A DNA stretch of 64,000 nt from Selaginella moellendorffii (lineage: Eukaryota > Streptophyta > Lycopodiopsida > Selaginellales > Selaginellaceae). The DNA is taken from positions 13,457-77,456 of the forward strand of contig NW_003314431.1 in the NCBI RefSeq assembly GCF_000143415.4, written 5' to 3'. Made by a program: the position numbers and the translations under genes. The notes below the pieces were generated by a model, which had not been told where the DNA came from, ran no database searches, and saw only the letters and a list, made by a program, of their open reading frames with translations. Shown in pieces: positions 43,991 to 54,678 of the stretch (positions are counted from its first letter, which is position 1; the number at the start of each line of letters is the position of its first letter).

Positions 43991-44639
43991 TATTCCTTTA
44001 CTAAGTTTCTAATGTATTTTATTTCAAGGTGAACAATCCGAATCTGAATCAGAGGAGGCGTGATGGCATGTGGCCTTATGCCATTCCTAGGTGAGATGAT
44101 ACAAATAACAAGTATAAATTCTTAGTTTTTCTAGCAAATCTTACTTAAAGTTCAAGGTGAACAAGCCGAATATGAATTCATCGGATTGTTATAACAAATT
44201 GCGAGGTGATGGCATGAGGCGATACACCATTTGAGAGTGGTAGCCATTCCTATATGAGGTGAGTGAAATATTTATTAGAAATACCTCATTCAATTGTGCA
44301 CTTCTAAGTCTTGGTCCACTCAGTACTGTTTGCATGTTTTTATTTTAATTCTTTCTCTAAAATGTTATTTAGCATGTGGCTTCATGCCATTGCTCTCCAC
44401 AATCATGCATTGAATTTTTCTATCCTTGCATAATACTTCTCCATATATATAGCATGTGCGCACATGTGATATGGTTCATTAGGCCTGATATAGTGTGTGA
44501 GGTAAAACAAAGATGATGTGACATATGCATTTACCAATCACACGTGCATAAATCTAATAATATGGCGTGTGGCCCATATTAATGGCACATAAACCCATAT
44601 TGTGGGCTTACGTGCTTTATGTACCATCATTCCCTTGCA

Positions 44640-44961
44640 GCGTGTGTGTTGGTTTCCTTTTATAACACAACGAACTCCATATTTTAGGGTGAAGAGCGTT
44701 CTCATGGCAAGCACAAAATCTGTAAGTGAGGCAGAAAAGGAGACGGAGAAGGAGATAGGTGAAGATGTAGAATATATAAGTCTTCCAAACTCCCCGTACT
44801 ATACTCCAGGTGATCATTTTTCTGAACAAACGGCAACATTAACAACTATCGAGAACGCCCCAGTAACGTCAGGGACAACAATCCAAAGCAAAACAACTGA
44901 CCCGGAGAAGGATGATAGTACCGCTGAGAGTACCAAAAAGGAGGTGTCCACTAGCGCTTAG
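44640..44961 (+). CDS. Possible last exon of the transposase-like gene or small acidic protein
   Basis: After an acceptor-like TCATTCCCTTGCAG (44626-44639) an open frame runs to TAG at 44961: VLMASTKSVSEAEKETEKEI, YISLPNSPYYTPGDHF, then Thr/Ser/Lys-rich. An internal ATG at 44704 could start a separate 85-codon protein. The intervening 43991-44639 holds five or six palindromes and AT-rich sequence with two GTGAACAA.CCGAAT-type duplicated pieces (44029, 44159). Confidence 0.4.
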
Positions 44962-45595
44962 GCTTATAATGGCGTGTGCCCTCATGCCATTTACTTGATC
45001 ACCAAATACCTTTTTCCCTTTGCACTAGTATATCTTAATAGCGGTCTGAGAAATAGAATGGCATGTGCCCTCAGGCCTTTTACTAAATCACCTTTGAAAG
45101 AAATGCAAGCCTCTATGTCGTAAAAAAAAGGTACTAGAGAAATTCCTTAATAATATGAATGTTATTTAGTTTCATGAAAATTTCAAGGGTCAAATGAGTT
45201 AAATGACTTCTCCAGACTAGCAATGCCTCTTGCTACACCTTCACAATTAGATTCGTTAGAAAAAGATAACATTGAATAATATCTAAATGTTCTCACCATT
45301 AAGTTATATGTCTGGCTAATAGGAATGACGTTCATCTTGGAAAGCTCACCACACGCTCAATGAACAAACAAATAGTGTGTGCGTGCATGCCATCGCTCTT
45401 CTTTAGCTTTAGATTCGGCTTGTTCACCTTGACAATGAGATTTATTATACAACCAGATGGACTCAGTCTGGACATAAAGTCACCGCGCTAGTCACCATGC
45501 CCCAGATATGTCTAGCCCCTGGACAAAAAACATATAATTTCACGTCATTTTCAAATACTTGAAAATTTGTACCTAGTCCCATTTTACTGAATAAA
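44962..45595. other. Right sub-terminal region of the 13.5-kb transposon
   Basis: Non-coding; three palindromes (44969, 45058, 45372) and AT-rich sequence. No gene seen. Confidence 0.6.
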
Positions 45596-45619
45596 TCCCA
45601 CTTTAACGAAATAGAGCTT
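45596..45619 (-). repeat. Right terminal inverted repeat of the 13.5-kb transposon
   Basis: Reverse complement begins AAGCTC then TATTTCGTTAAAGTGGGA; one mismatch to the left end over 24 bp. Followed by CTAA. Confidence 0.93.
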
Positions 45620-45691
45620 CTAAGGGCTCTCTCATCAAGCAATTGCCCCTTTTCCAGTTGGCTTAAGAGGAGAGAGATAAGGTGCGCTACA
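45620..45691 (+). repeat. Family B LTR, right part, resumed after the transposon
   Basis: CTAAGGGCTCTCTC to GCGCTACA, continuing 32051-32144 with the CTAA duplicated. Confidence 0.92.
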
Positions 45692-45993
45692 GTTGGTATT
45701 GGAGCAAATGGCACGGGTTCGATTCCCATTGATTAGTGGCTACTTAAAAATATAATATACCCTTGAGCAAGGGGAAGGAATTCCTCTTGTGTGGAGTATC
45801 CACGGACGAAGGTATCCACCGTGGGACTGCGGTACGGGTGGATGACTAGTTGCCTCACATGGAATAGCTGGTCTACACAATGGAAGGATTGGTAAATTGA
45901 GTGCGGAAATGGAGGTGTTAGTTCCCCTTGGCTCAGTAGGGGTTGTTAGTCAATAGTCAATGAGGATATTGACATCTCTGAAGGGGGGGTGAG
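45692..45993 (+). other. TRIM internal region with primer site and polypurine tract
   Basis: Begins GTTGGTATTGGAGC (Met-tRNA-type primer site) and ends GAAGGGGGGGTGAG directly before the second LTR. Homologous to 15013-15382 in reverse. Non-coding. Confidence 0.88.
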
Positions 45994-46155
45994 TGTAGCG
46001 CATGTGATCATGAGATGAGATTTGGATATACTGTCACCGTGGATCCTTAGAACCTTGGGGGATAAATGGGGATAAAATAGCCACTAAGGGCTCTCTCATC
46101 AAGCAATTGCCCCTTTTCCAGTTGGCTTAAGGGGAGAGAGATAAGGTGCGCTACA
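45994..46155 (+). repeat. Intact family B LTR (162 bp)
   Basis: TGTAGCGCATGTGATC to GCGCTACA. Serves as the empty-site reference for the CTAA insertion. Unusually, it is followed by yet another primer site (46156-46168). Confidence 0.92.
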
Positions 46156-48030
46156 GTTGGTATCGGAGTTTGAGTTAGTTGTGTTCTAAACGAGATTATT
46201 TAGTAGGGGTTGAGCTTTGAGCTTTTCCTTGAAAAGTGATTTAGTCATGGACTATGCTAACTCTACAAGTGGGAGAGTTAGTGATCGATATTGGAATATT
46301 TGAATCCTTATGGGATTTTAGTTGAAATATATCTATCATTGATGATTCTTCTTGTGCTTGTTATGAAGTGAGTTACGTCTTGCTATAGATGGATTCATGG
46401 AGGATCATTTAGTGGTCACTTGTTGAGCATAGTTTCATTATGCTTGGTTTTTGGATTGATGCAAATTTGCTCTTCATTAGCTTTGTATTATGAAATTTTG
46501 CTTATGGAAGTGTTGAAGAGGATATTGTGGGTTGTACCATGATTTCTCTTTAGCATTGACGTTAGTTCATGCGAAACTCGTAATCATTATTAGGCAAGAC
46601 TTGGCTATAGACTTCTTTAAGCTTGTGGTTCTTTGAGTTTTTCATGCTCATTGTTCCATTTGTTAGGATTTTGGCTCATTAGCTTCGATATTGATGTTGG
46701 TATTTGCATCTAGCAATCATTGGTGATGATTGACTATCATCTAGGAAAGTTGATTGTCCTCATCAAAAGATTTTGCTTGATTATTGTTTGTTTGGAATTA
46801 TTTGCTATTCTTCGGGGTGGTGGATTCCTGCTTGATGATGATTTGGCATATCTTTTTGATGGGATAATTCATGATCTTTCATGATGGTTAATTATTCTCT
46901 TTGATGGCTTTTGGCTTTTCGCAATACCACATGTTCTTTGTGGTTTGCTCTGGATTGGTCTCTTGGGTTTGAGACATCGATAGGATGTTGCTGACACTTG
47001 CTTAGGCAACTTGAGTTCCTTGGTATTGTTGGCTGGGATCTATTCAAATTGGCTTTTGTGATAGTTGGCAGGAATGAGTGTTTGTTGGTCTTACCACATT
47101 CATTCTCTTCTGTTGATTGTTGCTCGAGTTAGTTTTGATAGATTTGGATGTTATTTCTTTTGGGTGATACATTCGCGAGCATTTTGCTTGTCAGTCAATG
47201 ATACTTTGTGTTCTTTGAGTTATCTTTGGTAAGTTGTTCGGCATACTATCTGCCATCTTCGATAGTTAAGTTTGGTCATTGAGTTTTCTTGATGATACAC
47301 TTGCTATTGAATTTTGTTGGATGGTCATTCCTATGTTTACCAATTATGATGATCTTGGTGGTTCCTCTACTCTACTACTGGTTTATCGGATGATAGCTTA
47401 CTTGGAATACTTTTGTGTTCTAATCTAAGATTTATTCCCTGATAATTCAGACTCTAAGATATCATTGTCTATGACTTTAATATTGTCCATCTATTGATCT
47501 TTGAGTTTGGGGCAGTATAGGCAGACTGGCTTCGGCACTTCGTGTGCATGTTGAAATCTCTAGTCATGGGGTAGCTACTGTCAACTGGTCACATAACCCG
47601 CCTCTCTGTCGATGTTCCTTGTTCCGTGAAAGGGTGTGACCGTGTAAACAACTCTACCTGCCTGTTTACAGTAGTCTATCTAAACCTTACCGACGGGTTT
47701 GGTTTCTTTGCTCAGGAGGGTTGGGGCCTCTGGCTTCTCTCTCTATGTTCCTGCGGGCAGGGGCATATCACACTTTTATAAGCTGGGTGACAACCAGAGC
47801 AGCAAGGGTGGCTGACTCCGTTGGTCATTTCCTTGTCGGTGACGGCCAGAAGGTGTCTGAGCTGGTAGCGCATCCGCGTTAGACAAAGAGGTTACCCCTA
47901 ACTCATTTAAGTTGGTGCATTTCTCACATAGTGTGAATACCGTGAACTTTTTGTGGAGTTGTTTCCTTGGCGGTATTCTAGACTCGAGTGTGCATTGACG
48001 AGGACGTCGATCTTCCCTAGGGGGGGAGAG
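46156..48030 (+). other. Primer site fused to a family A internal region (part of E3)
   Basis: GTTGGTATCGGAG is followed without break by TTTGAGTTAGTTGTGTTC, which in E2 lies in the middle of the internal region (reverse of ~49995-50010). The ~2 kb that normally follow the family A primer site are missing. 46170-48018 is non-coding. AGGGGGGGAGAG (48019-48030) is the polypurine tract. Confidence 0.78.
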
Positions 48031-49164
48031 TGTCGCGCATGTGACTTCGGGTATCGAAAGTTATTTGTCGACCAGTCCTTACGGACACTCTTACCTTACT
48101 GCCACGATGGCAGGAGGTCAGTATTGCTGGACCCTTTATCAGTCCCTCTTGTTCAAGTGTTAGTAAACTGGACTTTGCATCTGTACTTGGCCAGATGAGC
48201 ATAAGGACGGAATTCCTAAGTGTCTATTCAGCTAAGCATACTTGGCCCGGCTTTTTAGTTCTCTTTTGCTCTATCTTGCACTGGCTTGACAAGAACCCTC
48301 GCGTATTGAGATTAGTCCCTCAATATCGCTACATGATAGCTTACCGTGTCTGCCAAACACCCTCGCTATCATGCCCTTTGTGTTAGTCTCATTTTCGGTC
48401 CCAAATGCTATTTATGGAAAGTGTCCAGATTTGCTCATTTGGCATATCTACGGAATGTAGAGATTGTCCTGAACACAATGGTGTTCGTCCCGTGTCCAAA
48501 TTCGCAATCTAGGGACATTCCATATTTAGTACGTTTCGAGCTTGTCCCAGAGACTAACTCCTGATACTAAGGGAGGCTTGGGGTGAAAGCCCAAAGCATG
48601 TGTTCCTCAAGGGGGGCAGGCTATAGGGGGTTCCAAATGTATAGTAGGGATAGTGGGTAGGTCGGGCATGGCCGACCAACCTGAGGCATAGTCTAGCTCC
48701 CGCTTGCGTGCCTGTCCTTGTTCTGCGTCCGGCTTGGGTCTAAGCCCAAGTTCCATTCCATGCTAGCTGGTGGAGTACCCATATCCTCACGTTAGGCCAC
48801 CAGTATGCCGAAATAGCGCCAGATTTTGTTTGGCTCCGTTTTGCGTGCTGGTCCTAGCATTGGGATGCTGGTTACTCTAGGACTGTTCCAAGTCTCTCCA
48901 GGCCCCTGTCCCTTCACTCTTTGGGCATTATGCTCGGGAGTTGCTCCGTGGTTCGGTTCCATCACTCCTTGGCTCCATGCTTGGGAGTTTGGCACCGTTC
49001 CTTCATTCAGTGGCCCAAGGCCCTGAACCTCGGGTTCCTATGGACACGTGGCATATGACACGTGGCATCTGTCACGTGGCACAAAGAGGGTTTAGGTTCT
49101 GCTTCGTGGTGTTATCCTATGGTAAATCACCATAGGATAAAGGGTCAAAATCATGTGCACTACA
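48031..49164 (+). repeat. Family A LTR, 3' LTR of E3
   Basis: 1,134 bp from TGTCGCGCATGTGACTTC to TGCACTACA, opposite in orientation to the LTRs of E1 and E2. Frames within it are repeat-wide and not genes. Confidence 0.9.
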
Positions 49165-52100
49165 GCAACATCCTTTTGATGTCTCAAACCCAATAGACCA
49201 ATCCAGAGCAAACCACAAAGAACATGTGGTAGTGCGAAAAGCCATAAGCCATCGAAGAAAACAACTAATTATCATGAAAGATCATCAATCATCCCATCAA
49301 TGAAAAGATGCAGAATCATCATTGAAGAAAGAATCTACTATCCCAAAGAATAGCAAATCTTTCTTTATCAATAATAATCAAGCAAAACCTTTTGACAAGG
49401 ATAATCAACTATCCTAGATGATAGTCAATCATCACCAATGATTGCTAGATGCAAGAGCCAACTACAACATCGAAGCTAATAAGCCAAAATGCCTTCCCCA
49501 ACAACTTCTAACAAATGGTCCACAAGCATGAAAACTTAATGAACCAAAAGCTTGAAAAAGCCTATAACCAAGTTGTACCTAACAATGATCACAAGTCTCG
49601 CATGAACTAATTTCAATGCTAAAGAAGAAATCATGGTATAACCCACAGTATCCTCCTCAACACATCTAGAAGCTAAACTTCATAATACAAAGCTAATGAA
49701 GAGCACCTCTGCATCAATCTAAAAGCTAAGCATAATGGAGTTATGCTCAACAAGTGATCACGAAATGACCTTCCATGAATCCATCTTTAGCAAAACGTAA
49801 CGCACTAAATAACAAGCACAAGAAAAATCATCAATGATCGATATATTCAAATTGAAATTCAATAAGGATTCAATCACTTCAATACCAATCACTAACTCTT
49901 TCCCTCATAAAGTTAGCATAGTCCACGACTAAATCATTTTTCAAGGAAAAGCCAAAACTCAACCCCTACTAAATAATCTCGTCTAGAACACAACTAACTC
50001 AAACTTACCACTGAGCTCATTTGAATGCTAACATAGTTGCTAACTAGTAAATGCATGAATGCCAATAACACAAGCCATATCCAAATCATCAACACTATCT
50101 TTATCAAGACTAATGAAACTCAACATCAATCTTGCGGAGAGACATCTCATTTCATTGAAATCTCAATATCAACAATGTCAATGACAAAGCATCACTTTAA
50201 TGCCATCAATACCATAACAAAGCTAGAAGAAAGCAAAAGTGAATCACCACTTATAACTCCCTTAGCAACTAAGCTAACCAAAGTCGGAGATACTTTACTC
50301 AATATCCGAAGCTGGTTGTCGAGGCGGAGTCTGGATCGAAATGAGTCATGCCGTCTGCCCTTTTTCTGCTCTTTTGTCTCTTTTTTNNNNNNNNNNNNNN
50401 NNNNNNNNNNNNNNNNNNNNNNNNNNNNNNNNNNNNNNNNNNNNNNNNNNNNNNNNNNNNNNNNNNNNNNNNNNNNNNNNNNNNNNNNNNNNNNNNNNNN
50501 NNNNNNNNNNNNNNNNNNNNNNNNNNNNNNNNNNNNNNNNNNNNNNNNNNNNNNNNNNNNNNNNNNNNNNNNNNNNNNNNNNNNNNNNNNNNNNNNNNNN
50601 NNNNNNNNNNNNNNNNNNNNNNNNNNNNNNNNNNNNNNNNNNNNNNNNNNNNNNNNNNNNNNNNNNNNNNNNNNNNNNNNNNNNNNNNNNNNNNNNNNNN
50701 NNNNNNNNNNNNNNNNNNNNNNNNNNNNNNNNNNNNNNNNNNNNNNNNNNNNNNNNNNNNNNNNNNNNNNNNNNNNNNNNNNNNNNNNNNNNNNNNNNNN
50801 NNNNNNNNNNNNNNNNNNNNNNNNNNNNNNNNNNNNNNNNNNNNNNNNNNNNNNNNNNNNNNNNNNNNNNNNNNNNNNNNNNNNNNNNNNNNNNNNNNNN
50901 NNNNNNNNNNNNNNNNNNNNNNNNNNNNNNNNNNNNNNNNNNNNNNNNNNNNNNNNNNNNNNNNNNNNNNNNNNNNNNNNNNNNNNNNNNNNNNNNNNNN
51001 NNNNNNNNNNNNNNNNNNNNNNNNNNNNNNNNNNNNNNNNNNNNNNNNNNNNNNNNNNNNNNNNNNNNNNNNNNNNNNNNNNNNNNNNNNNNNNNNNNNN
51101 NNNNNNNNNNNNNNNNNNNNNNNNNNNNNNNNNNNNNNNNCAACCTCCTCATAGACAAAGTTATAGTACGGGTACCAACATCTCAGCCACAAACAACTAA
51201 GTTGGACATCACCATCCTCAGCCAAGGAGCAGGGCCACCAAGACTAAGTCAAGACCAGTGAGAGCTCACTACTCTCATAGAGTTTAATGAAATGCAAGGT
51301 GCAATCTGCCACCAAGCACAATGCTATAGAAGAAAGGCACAAGGGTCACCTTCTTAGAAAAACGCAACGGCCACTTTTCTACACCAACTCCAGACTTTAT
51401 CAACTTAATTGCTTTAGCCCCAAAAATTAGCGTCCCTTTCGGGTTGCATCATATAAACTACCTACTAAGGTCTAAGCCAACCGAAGTCAACTCCAACCCC
51501 TTCACTAGTTTGTACTGGCTTACGAAAACGGAATGGTTTTCGAGCAAAATGATCTATAGATCAGCCATTGGAAAAGTCTAAGAAAATTTGTGGAAAATTT
51601 TCTATCCTAGAGAAAGAATGACTCTCAGTCTAGAAATACAAACTTTCAAGACTCAACCAACTTCCTCCTACTTACAACTTCACATAGGTTCACCTCAACA
51701 CAAATTCTTATGATCCAACAATATGCTTAAGCATCGAACATTTTTTTGCTTATAATTTTGACATCAAACTCTGATATCCGCAAAAATGCAAAATGAACAT
51801 CAAAGGCTTGATCACAAAGACCACATCTTTAAATATCCATATTGCACTAACACTCTTCTTCAATCACCTTCAAGATCCAATGTAAAGCCAAAACACTAAC
51901 AAGAAAAATGACATGGAAAATCAAGCTCTAAAGAAAAATTCCTCATCACTCGAAATAATAATGCCACTTCCACCAACGCAAGTGCTAGCGATGTCAATGC
52001 TTCAACTACACACCTTCTCCATCCAAAAATCTACTCTAAGTGCTAACAGATCAACCGATGAGCTATAGCAAATGAATGCTACAACCCTTTTCCAACATCT

Positions 52101-53361
52101 CATGGGCAAACTCAAGGAACTAAGGGACCAACTTAAGCTTAGCATAATGGACCACTATCGAGAATCCAGTCAAAGCTACTACAATGCTACTTCGTGCAAG
52201 TAGACTAGCTTCACCATCAACCACTTTGGGGTTGATTATCGTTTAATTAGCAACTTCGTAAACACATTGTTCATTATCACATGGATATGATATAAGTATT
52301 ACAATGACTTGATCATCAATGAAGCAACACTATGAGCAATGCCTATGTCACTACTATAAAGGTTTATGTGAGTATCAAGTGTCAACTCGATTCGATAAAA
52401 TGCAACATAAATGCCACACCCCATCGATAGAGATTTACAACACCTAACACTACTAACTTTTGTTCACAACACAAACAAGCTCATGCCACTCTCTTTCTGA
52501 CCAAACGCAAAACTTAATCTATCACCAAGCTATTCAAGGAGCAATAGCAAGGTTCCCCGGAAAAGAATTAAGCATTGCAACCCAAGTCTTCAATAGTAAG
52601 CCTAGACAAAATGGTTCAGCGTTTCACCACTATCCATCCCACAACTCACCATTGTAAGACCATCATCTCCAATATGCATCAAGATAGGAACTCTTGATTG
52701 CATAATATGAACACGAGCAACGAGTTAACACCTTGTTGCAAATCATCCTCCAAGAAGAGAAAATGATTTACGTGTTTGATTTTTCGTCCCTGACAACTCT
52801 CTTTTTGGTTTTATCTTTGACTAAACTTCAAGCTTGCTTTCACACTGCCTTCAGTTCAATCCAAGAAAAGTTTATGAGAGAGCACGGCAATGATTACTTG
52901 AATCAATAGACTCATCCCTACAGTCTTGATTAATTCACTTGTAATCATGCCTAGGAAGGATCCACTAGTGCTGTGCTAAACAGCTATGGACCAACCTATT
53001 TGCCACTCATAGCAAACCCAGGGAAGGTTTACTTTCACCCACAGTACATCAAACAACTCATGAAACCACCGATAGGCTAACATTAATCCTGCCAACTCAA
53101 AGTATAACCTTGAGTTGCTAATGTGCCTCACTCATGAGCCCAAGCTCAAACTCGTGCTAACAGTACAACTTATTCCATCCTATGAGCCCAAGAGCAAGCT
53201 CACATTATCACGGTACAAAAAGGTAACAAAAACCATACCCAACGAACGATTGCGAAGCCTTTGCACCAAAACGTGTACCCACTCGGATCATCATTTTCAT
53301 CTTTGCATATGCAATGAGACTAGTTGCCAATCTCATTGGATAATACTCACTAAGACGTATC
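49165..53361 (-). other. E2 internal region, 5' part, non-coding, with gap
   Basis: Homologous to the E1 internal region 55624-58488, with an extra ~1 kb at 51690-52710. Contains an assembly gap. No gene seen. Confidence 0.75.
50387..51140. other. Assembly gap (754 N)
   Basis: Unknown bases. The ~75 bp before it (50312-50386, CTGGTTGTCGAGGCGG to TTTTTT) do not match the homologous E1 sequence, whereas sequence after it does (CAACCTCCTCATAGAC, as at 57316). Confidence 0.95.
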
Positions 53362-53374
53362 CTCTGATACCAAA
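53362..53374 (-). other. E2 primer binding site (initiator Met tRNA)
   Basis: Reverse complement reads TTTGGTATCAGAG directly after the LTR; TGGTATCAGAG is the standard plant Met-tRNA complement. Confidence 0.85.
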
Positions 53375-54503
53375 TGTAGCGTATGTGGTTTTAACCCTTT
53401 ATCCTATGGTGATTTACCATAAGATAACACCACGAAGCGGAACCTAAACCCTCTTTATGCCACGTGACATATGCCATATGTCCAAAGGACAGTGGTGCGG
53501 AACCCAAGGTTCATGGCTTAGGCCACTGAACGAAGGAACAGTGCCAAACTCCCAAGCATAGAGCCAAGGAGTGAAAGAACCGAACCACAAAGCAACTCCT
53601 GAGCATACAGCCCAAGAAGCAAAGGGACAGGAGCCTAGAGCGACTTGGAACAGTCCTAGAGCAACCAGCATCCCAATGCCAGGACCAGCACGCAAAATGG
53701 AGCCAAACGAAGTCTAGTGTTATTTCGGCATACCGATGGCTAACGCGAGGACATGGGTACTCCACCAGCTAGCATGTTGTGGAGTTTGGGCTTGGACCCA
53801 AGCCGGACGCAGAACAAGGACAGGCACACAAGCAGAAGCTAAACTATACCTCAGATTGGTCAGCCATGCCCGACCTACCCACTATCCCTACTATACATTT
53901 GGAACCCCCCACAGCCCCCCCTCCTTGAGGAACACACGCTTTGGGCTTTCACCCCAAGCCTCCTTTAGTATCAAGAGTTAGTCTTTGGGACAAGCTTGAA
54001 ACTTACTAAATATGGAATGGTGATAGATTGCGAATTTGAACACGGGACAAACATCGTTATGTTCAGGACAATCTCTACATTCCATAGATATGCCAAATGA
54101 GTGAATCTAGACACTTTCCATAAATAGCATTTGGGACCGAAATGAGACTAACACAAAAGGCATGATAGCGAAGGTGTTTGGTAGACACGGTAAGCTATCA
54201 TCTAGTGATATTGAGGGACTAATCTCAATACACAAGGGTTTTTGTCACTAGCCAGTGCAAGACATAACGAGATAGGAACTCCTTACCGAGCTAAGTATGC
54301 TTAGCTAATAATACGTAGGAATTCCGTCCTTATGCTCGTCCTGTCTAAGTACACTCGAAATGCCCAGTTAACTCCACTAGCACAAGAGGGACTAATAAAG
54401 GGTCCAGCAATACCGACCTCCTGCCGTCATGGTAGTAAGTAAAGAGTGTTCATAAGGACTGGCCGACAGGTAACTTTCGATACCCGAAGTCACATTCGCG
54501 ACA
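53375..54503 (-). repeat. E2 5' LTR (family A)
   Basis: 1,129 bp, plus-strand ends TGTAGCGTATG and TCGCGACA. Mostly transitions separate it from 29871-31015. Confidence 0.9.
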
Positions 54504-54678
54504 CTTATGTTCGTCCAACCAAGTACAGATGCAAAGTTCAGTTTACTAACACTTGAACAAAAGGGACTAATAAAGGGTCTAGCAATACCGACCTCCTGCT
54601 ATCGTGGCAATAAGGAAAGAGTGTCCGTAAGGATTGGCCGACAAGTATCTTTCAATACTCAAAGTCATATTTGCGACA
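54504..54678 (-). repeat. E1 3' LTR, proximal part
   Basis: Starts CTTATGTTCGTCC (target duplication of E2) and ends TTGCGACA; followed by CTCTCCCGCCCTAG. Confidence 0.85.

Larger units (their letters stand above)
33608..45393. repeat. Dispersed 22-bp palindrome family (about 28 copies)
   Basis: Consensus arms ATGGCRTGWG and CWCAYGCCAT around a 2-bp centre, mostly GG, GC or CC. Copies by start: 32531 (outlier centre), 33608, 33683 (perfect, centre GTGATCAC), 35026, 35167, 36657, 37934, 37994, 38071, 38836, 38971, 39130, 39209, 40058, 40130, 40733, 40831, 42664, 42721, 44063, 44209, 44369, 44449, 44562, 44969, 45058, 45372; half-sites at 32247, 32577 and 40901. All lie between the two terminal repeats; I find none elsewhere in the window. 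Confidence 0.88.
32145..45619. mobile_element. 13,475-bp DNA transposon with 24-bp TIRs, CTAA duplication and three genes
   Basis: Left terminus 32145-32168 and right terminus 45596-45619 are 24-bp inverted repeats with one mismatch: AAGCTT or AAGCTC followed by TATTTCGTTAAAGTGGGA. CTAA flanks both ends (32141-32144, 45620-45623). The empty site GCCACTAAGGGC is seen intact in the sister LTR at 46077-46088, which proves the boundaries. Content: FCP1-like gene (minus), ParB-like gene (minus), transposase-like gene (plus), and ~28 copies of a 22-bp palindrome confined to the element. The large size, 4-bp duplication and TIR do not match hAT, MULE, CACTA, piggyBac or Mariner types. The superfamily is undetermined. 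Confidence 0.9.
32051..49164 (+). mobile_element. E3: hybrid retroelement, TRIM 5' end and family A 3' end
   Basis: The insertion is delimited by GCAAC at 32046-32050 and 49165-49169; the intact site AGCAACATCC is seen in E1 at 55625-55634. In order: TRIM LTR (32051-32144 and 45620-45691, split by the 13.5-kb transposon), TRIM primer site and internal region (45692-45993), second TRIM LTR (45994-46155), another primer site (46156-46168), then directly the middle of a family A internal region (46169-48030), polypurine tract (48019-48030) and a full family A LTR (48031-49164). The two ends belong to different LTR families, yet the exact 5-bp duplication says they were integrated together or later converted. 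Confidence 0.75.
29871..54503 (-). mobile_element. E2: family A LARD-like element inserted in the E1 LTR
   Basis: 5' LTR 54503-53375, primer site 53374-53362 (TTTGGTATCAGAG), non-coding internal region 53361-49165 and 32050-31016, polypurine tract (31027-31016), 3' LTR 31015-29871. Flanks TTTAT (29866-29870) and CTTAT (54504-54508) are a 5-bp duplication with one transition. Its internal region is split at GCAAC by E3 (32051-49164). A sequence gap lies inside (50387-51140). No coding domains. Confidence 0.85.

Noticed and set aside
33608-45393. CRISPR array made of the 22-bp palindromes
   Set aside because: Spacing is irregular (tens to thousands of bases), the repeats are diverged, and the genome is eukaryotic.
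45994-46155. Solo LTR left by recombination
   Set aside because: It is preceded by a complete TRIM internal region with polypurine tract and followed by a primer site, so it is part of a larger hybrid element.
48031-49164. Small proteins within the family A LTR (about 60-80 codons, repeated at each LTR copy)
   Set aside because: They recur only because the LTR recurs; they are not conserved in frame between copies (stops and shifts differ).
50037-51261. Five long open frames of 268-387 codons
   Set aside because: They exist only because the N run contains no stops; there is no coding evidence.
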